Source: Paraspadella gotoi
Taxonomy: Eukaryota; Chaetognatha
NCBI GenBank assembly: GCA_051294375.1
Contig: CM119269.1
Span: forward strand, 7,160,778 to 7,224,777
DNA: 64,000 nt
Direction of reading: 5' to 3'
Shown here: positions 34,050 to 46,065 of the stretch, one piece after another
Position numbering within the stretch: the first letter of the stretch is position 1
Layout of the letters: each line of letters opens with the position of its first letter
Translations under genes and position numbers: made by a program
Notes under the pieces: model-generated
Told to the model about the DNA's origin: nothing
The model's database searches: none
Seen by the model: the letters and a program-made list of their open reading frames with translations, nothing else

Positions 34050-34373
34050 ATTCCCGCGTTAATTGATAAATCGGCGACTCAATTTCCCGGTCTGTCTAAG
34101 AAGAAAAAAAAACCTCCAACGAGCCCAACCGTAGCTAATCAATTACTTGTACTAACATTGGCTAAATTTCATTATGTCCGACTAATTAATCGTAATTTTG
34201 TTTTTCCCGCCCATTTTCTCTTCGTCGGTATCGACTGTATTTTCTGTATCGACAGAATCGGTGTATCGGGTTTAAAACGACGACGAATCTTGGATGAATT
34301 TGACGCCAATGTTGTTTGTTATTCTAAAGAAATTAAATACGAGGAAGACAAAGTATTACGTGCTGTTTGCTGA
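34050..34373 (+). CDS. Tentative open frame after a pyrimidine tract
   Basis: The + frame ending at TGA 34371-34373 is open back through about 34050, over 100 codons. It has a Lys-rich piece (LSKKKKPPTSPT), an aromatic-hydrophobic piece (NRNFVFPAHFLFVGIDCIFC) and an acidic-basic C-terminus (ILDEFDANVVCYSKEIKYEE). Composition is protein-like, but there is no clear acceptor, no ATG and no known domain. The stop lies 28 bp before a gap. Confidence 0.2.
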   Translation: MPALIDKSATQFPGLSKKKKKPPTSPTVANQLLVLTLAKFHYVRLINRNFVFPAHFLFVGIDCIFCIDRIGVSGLKRRRILDEFDANVVCYSKEIKYEEDKVLRAVC

Positions 34374-34689
34374 TTGCTGACGGAGATCGCTTTCTTTTAA
34401 NNNNNNNNNNNNNNNNNNNNNNNNNNNNNNNNNNNNNNNNNNNNNNNNNNNNNNNNNNNNNNNNNNNNNNNNNNNNNNNNNNNTCCCCCCAAAAACCACC
34501 TCCTCGATCCCCCAACCCAAATGTAAGTCTGTCATCGAAGGCAAATATTTTCTCTTCCTCCTTCACTGATAACCGAGCATTTTTGGCTCCGCGCAAATAT
34601 TAAGGAGAGGAAGGATCGTGTCTGAGCCCGACTGAGTGGAGGGGAGGAGAAGTTTGGATGTAGTAGTTGAGGCTGAAGTTGTGGTTGTG

Positions 34690-34875
34690 GTTGAGGTCGA
34701 GTCGAGTCGAGTCGAGTCTGAGTTGAGTTGAGTTGAGTTGAGTTGAGTTGAGTTGAGTCTGAGTGAAGTTGAGTTGAAGTTGAAGTATGAGTGGAAGTTG
34801 GAGTTTGAGTTGAGTTTGAAAGTTGAAAAGTTTGAGCGTGAAGTTGGAGTTGAAGTTTTTGAAGTTGATTGGAAG
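34690..34875 (+). repeat. (GAGTC)n/(GAGTT)n pentanucleotide repeat
   Basis: Four GAGTC units, then about eight GAGTT units, then degenerate GAAGTTGAGTTT variants to about 34875. Confidence 0.9.
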
Positions 34876-35222
34876 TTTGAGTTTGAAGGTGCAGTTTAGC
34901 TTAGAGGAGAAAATGCACTCTAGTAACGGTTTGTAATTTTGTGGATGAAAAAATAACATTTTCGGAAAAGCTTTTTTTTTAAACTTCTAGTTCTTAACAA
35001 CCGGAAATTAAAAAAAAATTAGGTTAAAGATTAGTGATTAAAAAGTACCGATTTTCATTACGTAAAAAGGCTGTCCTATTCTTTTTTGATTATTTGAAAA
35101 CTTATTTGTTTATTTATCATTTAGTTAAAAGGCTGGATATTGATTTTGATCTTTGGTCATCTAGCGGCATATATAAATCATCAATATTTATGTCCAAGGA
35201 AATATAGTAAAGCTTAGGGAAC

Positions 35223-35790
35223 GTGGAACCCCCCGCCCATGCCCAAACGCTCAATGCTGTGCCCAAGTACACTTCGTTTATTTTTTCCTCTGGCAAGAGA
35301 GCTTTCGTTCTATTAAACCGGCGCGGCCACAGAGGGAGCCACTCGCGCGAAGGCGTGGCTCCGTCACGTGGGCTTGGTCTCGTGGGGTCGGCGTCTTTAA
35401 CGTCTTCCGTCGAGTTTATCACAAACGCTCGGTCTCTCCCTTTAACGTCAGCCGAAGAAGTTCGAGAGAGGCCCAGTCTCGACTCGTTATTTGCTTCTCG
35501 CTTTTTGCCACTCGGTCCGGCCTCTCGCCAGGGGCTAATCGCCACCCGCAGTTTCGAAAAAAAAAGGAAAAAAACAAAAAAACAACAACAATCACACTTA
35601 GAAAACAAAGGCGCGATCGTCTCCAGCGAAACCGTCGCATTAGCGCAAGATTGCGTCGCGCAAAACAGTCGAGGTAAAAGGGAAGTATCGTTCGCGATTG
35701 CCTAAACATCGAGAGTCGCGAATCAATCGCGTTTTTGCGCAAAAAAAGTTGCAAAGTCGCGAGAACTCGCGGCGAAAGTCTATAAGTCAC
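35223..35790. promoter_or_regulatory. CpG-rich segment, possible promoter or first exon
   Basis: CpG is far denser here than in the flanking AT-rich kilobases. A CACGTG E-box lies at 35365-35370, and GGAGCCAC (35335-35342) pairs with GTGGCTCC (35355-35362). Frames of 123-163 codons are open on both strands at once, which often happens by chance in GC-rich DNA, so I do not call a CDS. A promoter or 5' exon is inference. Confidence 0.3.
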
Positions 35791-35799
35791 TTTTCGATG

Positions 35800-38570
35800 G
35801 GTTGGTCGGTCGGTCGGATGGTTCGTCCCTTGCCGTAGGTCGTTGGTCTATCCCGCTTTCATATTTAATGATCATAAGTCGGGTTATATTGCGTCAATTA
35901 TTATATATCAAGTTATTGTGGATAATGATTAGCGGGTTGATTAGTTATGAGTAAATGCTTCTTGTGCCTATGTATACTACCACATTGAAATACAGTCACG
36001 ATATTACAGATTACTCATTAAGAAAGTCGCTGCTTAGCAACGCATTAGAATTGCCATATTTATTTTATTTCCCCATGGAGCTCTCGTCCCTNNNNNNNNN
36101 NNNNNNNNNNNNNNNNGCCGTCCTCGCATTCGCTCTAGACACAATGAAAAAATAACGTGGCGAAACGCGATCCGCCTCGGTGATCGATTTTTCTATCCCC
36201 TTTAAAGATTGTTCTGAGCTTAATAATGACCATTTACTTTTCGGGTAATATCTGTGCGATGATATCACGATAGATGCGAACGATTACGTATCCTCTGAAC
36301 CCGATAACGCCCATTTGCATCCATGCAACTAAATAAATCAGCGCTAAACTAGATCAAAAATAGTTCAAAAAAGGATGCAAGCAATATAGCTCGAAACGCT
36401 TACAAAGATTTTGAAGACCATTGCTTTTATAAAAATCGCAAAAAAACAATATTCTAATATTATTTATAAAAACCCAATAACTTAACCGCATAAACTTAAT
36501 AGTTAAACCGAGACCCATAGGATGAATATTTTTACCCACAAATCATTTCCTACAAAGATTCTCTATCTATTGCGAATGAGTCCAGTATCTGTCTTGTAAA
36601 TAGACTTAATTAATCCTAGAAATAAACCAATATGACAAATTCAATTTTCAATTTTTCTTTATGATATTGTGGGAAGTTTTTCCTCTGCTTACTCCCCCTT
36701 TAGCGTCGTTCCCTACATTATTAATACTTATTACAAAGTATTTTCTTCCATCATAAAACCCTATATAATACCTATATTTTTCACCTTTTTTTCAATTCTT
36801 TCAAACAAAAAACTAACATCATAGAAAGACAAATTTTGAAATTAATAAAAAAAAAAAGTGATTGAATTGATTTTGGAAAAATAAAATAATTTAAAACTTG
36901 AGAATAATGGTATGATGAGTCCAAGAACAAATCAAGCAAGTTTCTCCTTGCAACTTCTTTAAAAAAATATCAGCCCTCTCAGCCTTTCGATTTTTGTTCT
37001 TCTCTTTTCTACGCAGACGCGCCTTTGAATTATTTTTCTTCGTTTATTATTCTTTCCCCTCATCCAGGTTCGAATGTCATTTTTCAACTTTTCTATACGC
37101 TGCAAGACACCATTAGCTTCTCCAAGTGCATGAGCATCTTTATATCGGAGACTGCAAAATTTTCTTTTCATCACTCTAATCTTCTCCAAACAATTTGAAA
37201 AACCACAATTTACAAGACTTCTAAATTAGGGCTTTTTTGGACGCGTGGGAAAAAAATAAACCAAAACTAACATTATCCTATACTGACATCGCGGAGCCTA
37301 CATCCTCGGAACATCACGAACACACATCGTTGAACTTATTGTTCCTAAATGACGAAAACAAATATTATCTCTTCAAGTTTTATTTTCTGAAATTTAAGTA
37401 TTGTACCAATTAGATAATAAGCCTGCATCATGCAATGTAGTACAATCGCCGCTTTGCCGAATCATAATTTTTTATGTTAAGCAAAACGATTTGACTGCGT
37501 ATCTTTAAAAAAGTCGTATTTTTTTTTAAATGAACGTTTGTGTACAGAGAAATTGAAGAAGATTTCAGGTAGCAAAGGCTGTCTGATGTAGGGACTAGTC
37601 CAAATTTAAAGCGCTAATTCATCCGGACACCTTCCTAAACGATAAAGCTCTTTAATTAAGTTAAATCCAGTAAATCTTTAAGCACAGCTTTTGTTTAAAT
37701 CAGAGTTAAAAGCCTATATACCAGTTTTTGTTGTTGCGCTGTTAAAAAAAAATCGCAATTCGGCATAGGCATGATATGAATAATTTTTTTCTTCTTTCTT
37801 GTGTACATTTGAAAAGGATAAAGACTTGAATTACATTTTTTTATTAATTTAAATTTCTTTATCCATAAAATCTGCTATTATTTTGTTCAGGCTTCGTTAA
37901 AGTAAAAAAAACAAGCAAACAAATTATGTTGTAGGCTTGAAGTAAAATTATTTTAAATATTAAAAATGATAAATACAAAAAATATGTTTTTCAGCTGATT
38001 ATGAAACCCAGGTCTGGGACATCTAGCCTTCTTGTCTGTGAAAAAAAAATCGTCATTTCATATCTTTAAGCTGCAACCGTTAAGAACAGCTTGACACTGC
38101 TTTGTTATCAGTAATACAAGTTGTAAAAAATTTATATAGGCTGGTTAAAATATTTGACAAAAGCAAAACATCATTTGTGTTAAAATTGTATTGATAATTT
38201 TTTTTTTAAATCTAGCAAGGAATTAATTTATTATTTATTCATCCATTTTAATTTAAGAAAAAATATCTTCGTTAATTAGCCTATTGGGAAAAGGGGTTCA
38301 TTGAGTGACTTAATGATGAAATTTTTAGATTTCTTTACTGCCCCCATTTTCACAAGATATTAAAAGAGTAACATGGATTATCATTGTCCAAAAAGTCCAG
38401 ATTTACTCTGCTACCCTTTCTGCCAAACCTTGATTCCAAATCTTTTCCCTTTTATTTCCCTTTTCAAATTGCTATAATAAAAAAAATAATTTTCAGAGAA
38501 CCCAAAATTCGGCTGGAGTCGACTGCCATTCGGTAAGCCTTAGTATACGCCCACTTCCCGATCGAATTTT
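35800..38570. other. AT-rich DNA, no gene seen
   Basis: This includes a 25-N gap at 36092-36116. A minus-strand frame abutting that gap (36117-36268) has coding-like composition but is too short to assign. The rest is AT-rich with no splice-bounded frame and no repeat shared with the window that I noticed. Confidence 0.4.
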
Positions 38571-38574
38571 AAAT

Positions 38575-38850
38575 GAGCGTTTTTATTTCCAATCTATTTG
38601 AGACATAACACTAATATTAGTAACATAGTTTCTTAAATTTTTTTTATACGAATTCTATGAAAAATATGGGAATAGAACTTTTTTTAAAAAAAATTTTATC
38701 ATCTTTCACCCTATATTCCAGTCAATCTAAAAAACAAAAAAAGATTTTGCATTGATATTTTGAAATTATCAACATATGAAAAACTATAACGTTTCAAAAA
38801 AATACAAAAAAAATTAAGTATAATTATATTTGAACTCACGGAATTTTTAT
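38575..38850 (-). repeat. Interspersed repeat RepB, - copy
   Basis: The reverse complement matches 10875-11135 over about 260 bp, including GAAACGTTATAGTTT, ATATCAATGCAAAATC and ATATAGGGTGAAAGAT. The two copies lie 27.7 kb apart in opposite orientation. Confidence 0.7.
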
Positions 38851-38894
38851 ATCTCGAGGCACCACTCAGCGTCTCTGTTTGTCGAGTCATAAAA

Positions 38895-39206
38895 ATGCAG
38901 GTGGAATTGACTTTGATTCTCTCGCGGAAAGATAAGGACAACAACAACAACAAGGAAAAAATAAGGTTGGCTAAGACACGGACAACGACGACGACGACGA
39001 CGACGACCTCGGTTCTGAAAAGAAAGCCAAAACAAACAAATAAACAACGACGACGACAACAACGAATCCGCTTAAACGACGATGACTGGAACCGATGGAA
39101 AAAAATTGTCAGCCGAACGCAACAAGAAAATGACAACGATGAGGGTGACAACGACAATGACGGTGACGGCAAAAAAACGAACTTCTTACGACAATGTCAG
39201 CCATGA
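38895..39206 (+). CDS. Tentative open frame with Asn, Thr and Asp runs
   Basis: An ATG-initiated + frame of 103 codons begins MQVELTLILSRKDKD. It contains NNNN, a nine-residue Thr run from (ACG)n at about 38977-39005, a Lys/Gln/Arg-rich middle, then LNDDDWNRWKKIVSR and an acidic Asp/Asn/Gly tail. This mixture resembles the low-complexity inserts in the exon at 52864-53259, but microsatellite DNA translates this way by default. No donor site or domain was identified. Confidence 0.2.
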   Translation: MQVELTLILSRKDKDNNNNKEKIRLAKTRTTTTTTTTTSVLKRKPKQTNKQRRRQQRIRLNDDDWNRWKKIVSRTQQENDNDEGDNDNDGDGKKTNFLRQCQP

Positions 39207-39558
39207 CGAATAATACAAAATGGGGATAAAATGTAAACAAAAATTATGCGTTAAACATACGTAAGCCTCGGAACTTTTCTGCTCAGGTCTCGGAAAAAAC
39301 CGCTCCATTTTCTACGAAATTGATCGATACAAAATTCGATTCGTGAACCAAGGGACCAATCATGACTGAACCAACACGAACGTTATCTTCAACCGAAAAC
39401 TCAGAAAGTCAACAGTCGAGGAAAATTAGACGCAAAGACGAGAGATTTTCTCTTCTTCCTCCCTTTTGTATCTTCTTCCTCCCTTCCTATTCTTTTCTTC
39501 TCCGTTCTTCCGCTATATTATGCTTTTTTTTTCTCTCTTTTCTCTCTTATTTCTTTCG

Positions 39559-39712
39559 CTTCTTCCTCTTTCTTTTATTTCTCCTTTCGCTTCTTCCATT
39601 CGCTCCTTCCATTTTCTTTTCTTTCTTTCGCTTCTTCCTCTTTCTTTTCTTTCCCCTTCCGATTCCTCCATCCGCTCCTTCCATTTTCTTTTCTTTCTTT
39701 CGCTTCTTCCTC
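39559..39712 (+). repeat. 72-bp pyrimidine minisatellite running into a gap
   Basis: CGCTCCTTCCATTTTCTTTT starts at 39601 and again at 39673 (72-bp period). A diverged partial unit lies just upstream, and the array enters the N gap at 39713. Because 72 is a multiple of three, a long Phe/Ser/Pro frame results. Confidence 0.75.
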
Positions 39713-40049
39713 NNNNNNNNNNNNNNNNNNNNNNNNNNNNNNNNNNNNNNNNNNNNNNNNNNNNNNNNNNNNNNNNNNNNNNNNNNNNNNNNNNNNNNNN
39801 NNNNNNNNNNNNNNNNNNNNNNNNNNNNNNNNNNNNNNNNNNNNNNNNNNNNNNNNNNNNNNNNNNNNNNNNNNNNNNNNNNNNNNNNNNNNNNNNCTTA
39901 GTTATTTCGAGGGCATTTACCCCCCCTGCTCCTCCTCGGATCAAAGCCCCCGGATGAGAGTCTCGCTTCTTCCTCGTTGGAAAAACCTTTCTCGGTTCTA
40001 GCGACACGTTTTCCTCGCTTTCCGTCCTGACCTCTCTGTCGACCTCTCT

Positions 40050-40278
40050 CTCCTTCTTTCCTTCCTTTCTTCTCTCACTTTTTTCCTTTTTTTTTCTTAT
40101 TTCTTATCCTTTTTCTTTTCTTTTCTTACCTTCTCTTTCCTTTTTTCTCTATTTTACATTTTTTCTTTTCTTTTTTTTTATTTTCTTTTTTATCTTCTCT
40201 TATTTTTTCATTTCTTTTCTCTTCTTGTCATTTCATTTTAGCTTCTTTCTTTAAACGTTTAACTTTAAATCTTTTTTA

Positions 40279-40309
<31 letters not shown>

Positions 40310-40350
40310 NNNNNNNNNNNNNNNNNNNNNNNNNTCTCTCGCTCTCTCTT
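40050..40350. repeat. T/CT-rich tract with (CT)n and 25-N gap
   Basis: A T-rich pyrimidine stretch leads to (CT)n at 40282-40309. The gap is 40310-40334, with CT continuing on the right. Confidence 0.8.
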
Positions 40351-40397
40351 CTCTCTCATGGCCGTATACTCAGAAGCCTCGTATCAGTGCAGCGTCC

Positions 40398-40435
40398 GGG
40401 AGCCAGCCGCGCGGCGGCCAGAGCGGCTGGCTCCC
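40398..40435. repeat. Perfect 13-bp GC-rich hairpin
   Basis: GGGAGCCAGCCGC (40398-40410) and GCGGCTGGCTCCC (40423-40435) are exact reverse complements with a 12-bp loop. It lies in a GC-rich island (40360-40640), in which a 102-codon + frame has no supported identity. Confidence 0.85.
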
Positions 40436-40669
40436 TGCCTTCGACTTACGTCGCTCGACTCTTCTTTACTCCTCTTCCTCATTCCTTCTCCTTTATCTCC
40501 CGATCCGCGCGGCTGCACAGTCGATCCGATCGGAGCTGCAGCCGGTGAACTTACTCTATTTCTCTCTCTCGTTACCCTTCGTCAAGCCGCCGAGGCTCTG
40601 TCTCTTGGCCTCCGAGCGGTTTCTCGTATTATGGGTTTCGCGCGGGATCCTGGGAGTCTTTTTTGACAA

Positions 40670-41215
40670 AAAAAGAAGAAAAAAAGAAAGAAAGAAAAAG
40701 ATCATGAAAAAAATATTACAAAATTGCAAACAATTAAAATAAACCATATGAACAAACGAAATAAATAAGGAAAGTATAAGGAACGGGCGTGTCTAGAAAA
40801 AATTACTGAGGAATATTAAACAGAAAATTATCAATAACAAGTGAAAAAATTTTCTATATTCTGTTCCTTTTATCTTTAATTTATAAAGATTTTGAGGCTA
40901 AAAAATAATAATATTACGAAAAAAGATATTAAATCTAACATTAATGATTAAATTATGCTGAAAACAATTTTGAAAATCATTGATTAAAGATGAAAAATGA
41001 TCGCAAATAAATTATATATATAATTTGCATTTTTGTTACGCGAGGACGTAGAGATGATAAATAGTCGCAAAAATTTTTAATCAAGTAGAATCAAAAATTC
41101 AGCTTGCACCTGTGAATATTCTTTAAATAAAAAAAAAATTCTGTATTTTCAATTTTAAACATGAGTATACATCTGGCAAAGCTTCACTCTCTGGGACACG
41201 GGTTAGCAATATCTT
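40670..41215. other. AT-rich DNA, no gene seen
   Basis: A-rich and AT-rich sequence with no supported frame. Confidence 0.4.
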
Positions 41216-41505
41216 TACAAAACCACACAATTTATAAAAATTATCCAATTATGTCGAGCTGTTTTAATTAAATAGGCCTCATCTTCGCCCCTGACTTTAG
41301 ACAGGCTTTGCGGTGGGCTTTTGAAGCGCGCCCCCATCACTCTTATCAAGATATCTCCTAACATGGCAGGTCCCTGCAAGCTCCTCAATCAAGACTCTCT
41401 CAGTCTCCCGATCTCTTTTCTATTCATCCCAGAGTACCTGAGCTTCCCTATCGGCAACGAGGTGCGGCTATTAATTTTCAAAGAATGTTATCAAATGATT
41501 GTAAT
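41216..41505 (-). repeat. Interspersed repeat RepA, minus-strand copy
   Basis: The reverse complement matches RepA: CCCCTGACTTT.GACAGGCTTT, GCAGGTCCCTGCAAGCT, TCAAGACTCTCTCA and CCCAGAGTACCTG appear in order. It is more diverged than the other copies, and includes a GC-rich change near 41325. Confidence 0.7.
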
Positions 41506-41509
41506 AATA

Positions 41510-42335
41510 TAATGTGTTCTTGCACCAATGTGATTGCTTTATAAAGAAGATATTATTTTTAAAAAAATATTTTCTTAAAATAAAAAGAGAATTAGTTTGA
41601 TTTAACCAATTGATTATTTTTTGATTATTTTTTTGATTACTGACAGAACTATTCAAAACAAAATGTAAACATATTTATTAATTGTTTTTTTTAAAAAAAC
41701 ATAGTTTAATTATTTAAAATGTTTATGCTCTCTTTTGCCTTATATTCAACCTTACAATGCGAGTTCATTAACTTCTCATTTCGCATATTCAAGTCCCCTC
41801 GATCTTTTCTTACTAACCTTTTGAGCATACTTGATCTCCCGGCTGTGTATCTAATTTCCATAAATATGTTCTGATGATGTATTTTTGAAAGTTTTTGAAA
41901 ATCTGAATCTAGATCTAGGCAGTAATAATAGAGTTTGAAAACAAAATACTGATAATACCATTGCATAAATACTTGCTAAACGATAGAAATAGAGAGTGAG
42001 ACGGCAAGAGCAAAAGAGAGTCAAGAGAGAGCGCTAACGAGAAGAGAGAGAGAGAGAGAGGAGAAGAGAGAGACGAGATCGCCCCCGATCCGCTCGGACT
42101 TCGACCGGAAGAAGCCCGAGCACCTCAACATCGAGAGAGAGAGAAAAATCTCCCCGATCGTCCGAGCGCGAAGAGAAGCCCCGGAAGGAAAGTGACGCGT
42201 CGGCAGCCGGCGCGCCGCTGCTCCGGGGGACGGCTGGCGTCCGGGAGAGCTGAGTAGTATGACTCCTCTCTCTCTCTTCTCTCTCTTCTCTCTCTCTCTC
42301 TCGCTCTGAACTCTATTCGAAGCTCAATTATCTTT
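41510..42335. other. AT-rich DNA, then GA/CT and GC-rich island
   Basis: No gene to about 41990. Then GA-rich sequence, a CpG-rich island at 42080-42250 (CGGCGCGCCG-type) and CT at 42256-42306. Confidence 0.4.
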
Positions 42336-42539
42336 TTTCTTCTTATTTTTTAATCATTTCCATGTTCATTCTTCATTCAATTACCAAACTAATCTTCCTA
42401 CATCTCTCCCTTTCATCCGACGTATTCTCTTCTATTCGTAAGATGCACTTAGTTGCTGCGGCGTTCAAAAGTAATTTCGCTCTTCCTCTCCCACTCTCTT
42501 CTCTCTCTCATGTCCAGTTTACGCTCCCTTGCCCATCTT

Positions 42540-42592
42540 CCTCTCTTCTCTCTCTGCTCTCTCTTCTCTCTCTCTCTCTCTCCTCTCCTCGT

Positions 42593-42632
<40 letters not shown>

Positions 42633-42645
42633 CTCTCTGTATCCC
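42540..42645. repeat. (CT)n microsatellites
   Basis: Interrupted CT tract. The corresponding position in the right copy is an N gap (49746-49973). Confidence 0.85.
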
Positions 42646-43497
42646 TCTTAACTTTCGCCCCCTCCTTCCCGCCTGCCTTGTAATCATTTCGAATTTGTGA
42701 TTTATTGCATATTAAAATCTTTTTTTATTATCAAATTTTTATTTTTATATTCCACCCCCCTCCTTTCGCGCGCATCTCCTCCTTCAACACCGCCCCCTGG
42801 CGCCCCCCCCCACTTCTGATATGCGCGTCCACTTATTGCTCTCTTCTTTTAGATATCTCCCAACGTTTTTTTATAAGCCGCAAAATGTTTCGTCCATTTT
42901 TTTTATCCTAATTCTCGTCATCATTTTTTTTCGCCTTTCTGTTTTGTTTAGTTGTGGCCGCGAGTTAAACTCGCGGAAGCAACCGATAAGAACACCTTTT
43001 TCGGGTTCGGTCGGATCCGTCAATCTGTCCAGTTAGTCTTGTTAGGTCCGTCCCTCACTAACTTTTTACATGCTCATATTTCTGGAATAATACTCCTAGG
43101 TCTGCTCTTTTATTTATTTTAGGAACCTTGTCAATCTCGGCGACTGCTAGCTCTCTCCTTTGTTTTTTAAAAGGAAAGTACAAAGAATAAAAACAGAAAT
43201 CTAGAGTACATTACCGTCCAACATTCAGAACGAAAATATACGTAGATTAATAATAACACTGCGGTGTGCAACAGATTGAATTACAGGTTTTGTTTTTTTT
43301 TACTTTCTTTCTTTCTCCATTTTTCCTTTCTTTCTTTTCTCTTCCATCCTTTCATAATTATTTTCTCTCTTTCCATCCTTCTTTCTTTTGATTCTATTCT
43401 TTCCAACTTTTGCTTTCCACTGTTTCTTTCTGTTTCCGTCGATTTCCCTTTTCTTTCCTCGAGGTTCAACGCCTGTCTTACTCATCCTCCTTGCTCC

Positions 43498-43509
43498 CTC
43501 TCTCTCCTT

Positions 43510-43557
<48 letters not shown>

Positions 43558-43582
43558 CTTCTCTCCTCTCTCTCTCCTTCTT
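43498..43582. repeat. (CT)n microsatellite
   Basis: CT tract. The corresponding position in the right copy lies in the gap 50673-50957. Confidence 0.85.
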
Positions 43583-43914
43583 AGTTTCCCTTCTCTTTTC
43601 GTCCTTAGCCTTTTGACTTTTCTTCTTTCTTCCTGTTTCCTTTTTTTCCTTCCGCCCATAGTCTCAAAATATCTCAATTATCTGCAGACGGAATTCCGTA
43701 TTCCCTTTTTCCCTTTACTCTTCAATGATATGATGGATGTATATCATATATATCTTCTATGAATAAAGCCTCGTTTCCATCCACCTCCCTTATTCTAGAC
43801 TCTTCCTTTTGTTTTGCTCTCTTCTCCAGAATCCCTCCTCTTTCCTCGTCCTCTCCTCCTTATCCTCCTCTCCTCCTCCCTCCAGCCAGACACTAGCGAC
43901 CCTATTAAAGACGG

Positions 43915-43945
43915 TTTCGTCACGCCCCCTTTGGGTCACGTGACT
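43915..43945. promoter_or_regulatory. GC-box/E-box motif conserved between the two copies
   Basis: TCACGCCCCCTTTGGGTCAC, then GTGAC, places a CGCCCCC next to CACGTG (43937-43942). It is identical at 51253-51278, although the flanks differ by indels. Regulatory use is inference. Confidence 0.25.
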
Positions 43946-44014
43946 GCAGACATCGAGAGACTGACCTCAATTCTTATCTTATTTCGCGTCTCAATTTCCT
44001 TTCGCCTGTCCTCT

Positions 44015-44210
44015 CTCTCTTCTCCTCTCTCTCTCTCCTCTCTCTCTCTCTCTCGCTCTCTGCTCTCTCTCTCTCTCGCTCTCCAACTTCTCACGTCTCA
44101 CCGTCGTCCTACCAGTGGAGGCGAAGATTCGATGAGGATAACTCGAGAAAGGAAGAGAGACAGAAGAGAGAGAAGCGGACAACATCGAGAGATGCAGAGA
44201 GAGGGGAGAG

Positions 44211-44249
<39 letters not shown>

Positions 44250-44300
44250 AGATGGAACAGAGGAGAGAGATGAGAAATGAGAGGAGAGTAGGAGAAAGAA
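44015..44300. repeat. (CT)n then (GA)n tracts
   Basis: CT at about 44015-44090 and GA at about 44200-44285, around a short conserved segment (ACCAGTGGAGGCGAAGATTC). This is equivalent to 51342-51630. Confidence 0.8.
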
Positions 44301-45204
44301 GGCGAGAACACGTGAGATGAGTGAAATGAAGAATTATTGAATGTATAGAAAATTGATACGAACAGGATATGAATGAACTTAATGAATGAACAGCATGAAT
44401 GCTATTTTCTTAAAATATATATTCTTACCATATTTATAAAAGATTTCCATTACTTCAATTTTCTTTAAATTGCCATAACTGTTGCTTAAAATCCGTGTGT
44501 AGCCCGTACCTGTAAACAATATTTCGAGAAAAAAAAAAATGAAAAAAAAACAATAAAAAAATTATGGAAAAAAAACCGATTGTTTTACGCAATCCAGCTT
44601 CGAAGCTAGAAGCTATATCTGACGATCTGACTTGAAAATATTCCCTACTCTCTCTTCTCTCTCTCTATCTCTCTCTCTCTTCTCTCTCTCTCTCTCTCTC
44701 TCTACTCTCTGTACTACTCTACGATCTCATTTTCTACTCTTTACTCCTCAACTCCTACTTTCATATCTCTATTCCTGTTTCTATTTACCCCTGTGTCGTC
44801 CTTTTTTGTAATTCTCTGGCTTCAGAATTAAGTCAAGGATTACATGTATGTTCCATGTATATACAATAGCACAAATAATATCGCAAAATAGTCATAAATT
44901 TTTTTAAAAAAATATATGCTAATTAAAAGGGACAAAACAATATAGACATTTGCACATAAAGACAGCAGAAAGGAAAGCAAACAGAAGTCCTCAAAGACTA
45001 AAAAAATGGAATTTTCGAGATAACTTTCTTCTTCCATTCTCTCCCCTGTTTCACCTCCTCCTCTTCTCCTCTAATTCATTATGCCTCCTCCCCTCTCCTC
45101 CGCACCTTCTGCTCCGCCTCCATTTTATTACTCTCCTCTTCCTCCAAAAAAAAAGCTAAATTTTCAAGTTTATTTTATGCAAATTTGTTTCCCGCTGTTG
45201 TCAG

Positions 45205-45399
45205 TTGCTTTCGCGGTTGTTCCTCCGTTTTTTTTTCGCCAACCTTTCCTCTCGACGAAGAGAGAGGAGAAAAGTTGGAGTCGAACAAAATGATCAGTCG
45301 GGGACGAGAGGATGGAGAGGAAACGAGTCGAGACCTCTACTCGAGCGAGGAGAGAGCAACGAATCGGAGAAGAGGAAAAAACAGGAGCAGTACGTGAGG
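45205..45399 (+). pseudogene. Cadherin-like exon A, damaged copy
   Basis: Corresponds to the exon at 52513-52707. The acceptor region (TTTCCCGCTGTTGTCAG) is kept, but several indels break the frame and the GAGGTACGT donor of the right copy reads CAGTACGTGAGGTAG here. The damage is indel-type, so poor base accuracy is an alternative to true loss. Confidence 0.45.
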
Positions 45400-45562
45400 T
45401 AGTAAATATGAATAATGTGATTTAAAATGTTTCGTCGCAGAATACGGTTACGGTAGAAACAGTCACTTAGATGTATTGAAGATAGACTAAATAAGAATAA
45501 TTATGTTAATAAAATACATAATTCTAGAAGAAATACAGATTTTTCTTCATTGAATATTCAAG

Positions 45563-45991
45563 ACGGATGGAGGACACATTTTCGAAATCACGTTGGAGAA
45601 GAAATTTTTTCGGGAAAAATGAATCTTCGAGAACTCTGGAACGTCTCGACGGTTGACATGAAATAGCCAATCATTTCTCAAACACAACACACAACGACAA
45701 AAAACGACGACGACGGTGCACCAGGTTCCCATTTCCGATCCGAAATTTCAAATACGTGCCCGTCGACCTTCGCTCGTACCACGGACGTTGGCGCCGACGA
45801 CGGCGTCGACGACATTCATACAGGACGACGCACGAACCAAAGCGTACAAACAACAACAAACAACAAGCACCGACGACGACGACGACCGACGACCCAAGCT
45901 TCGAACCAACGCGATTCGTCGGAAGAAAAAAAAAGAAAAAAATAATAAAAAGAAGAAACATCATTTTCGAATCCTTTACTTTTCGGACAAG
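45563..45991 (+). pseudogene. Cadherin-like exon B, damaged copy
   Basis: Corresponds to 52864-53259. The acceptor reads TCAAG instead of CTCAG, the VDYEDA segment is broken by GACATGAAATAG, and the GACAAGTGAGT donor reads GACAAGATGA. A 108-codon frame remains across the Asp/Thr/Lys part. Confidence 0.45.
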
Positions 45992-46065
45992 ATGAACGTT
46001 CTACCCCGTGATCCGTTCGAGAGTGACACAAAAGAAATATAATTAATATACTTTTAATATAAACA

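Noticed and set aside
35117-35705. 160-163-codon frames on both strands
   Set aside because: Simultaneous openness of both strands in CpG-rich DNA, no recognised domain, and low-complexity Lys/Phe tails from an A-run. Kept only as a possible promoter segment.
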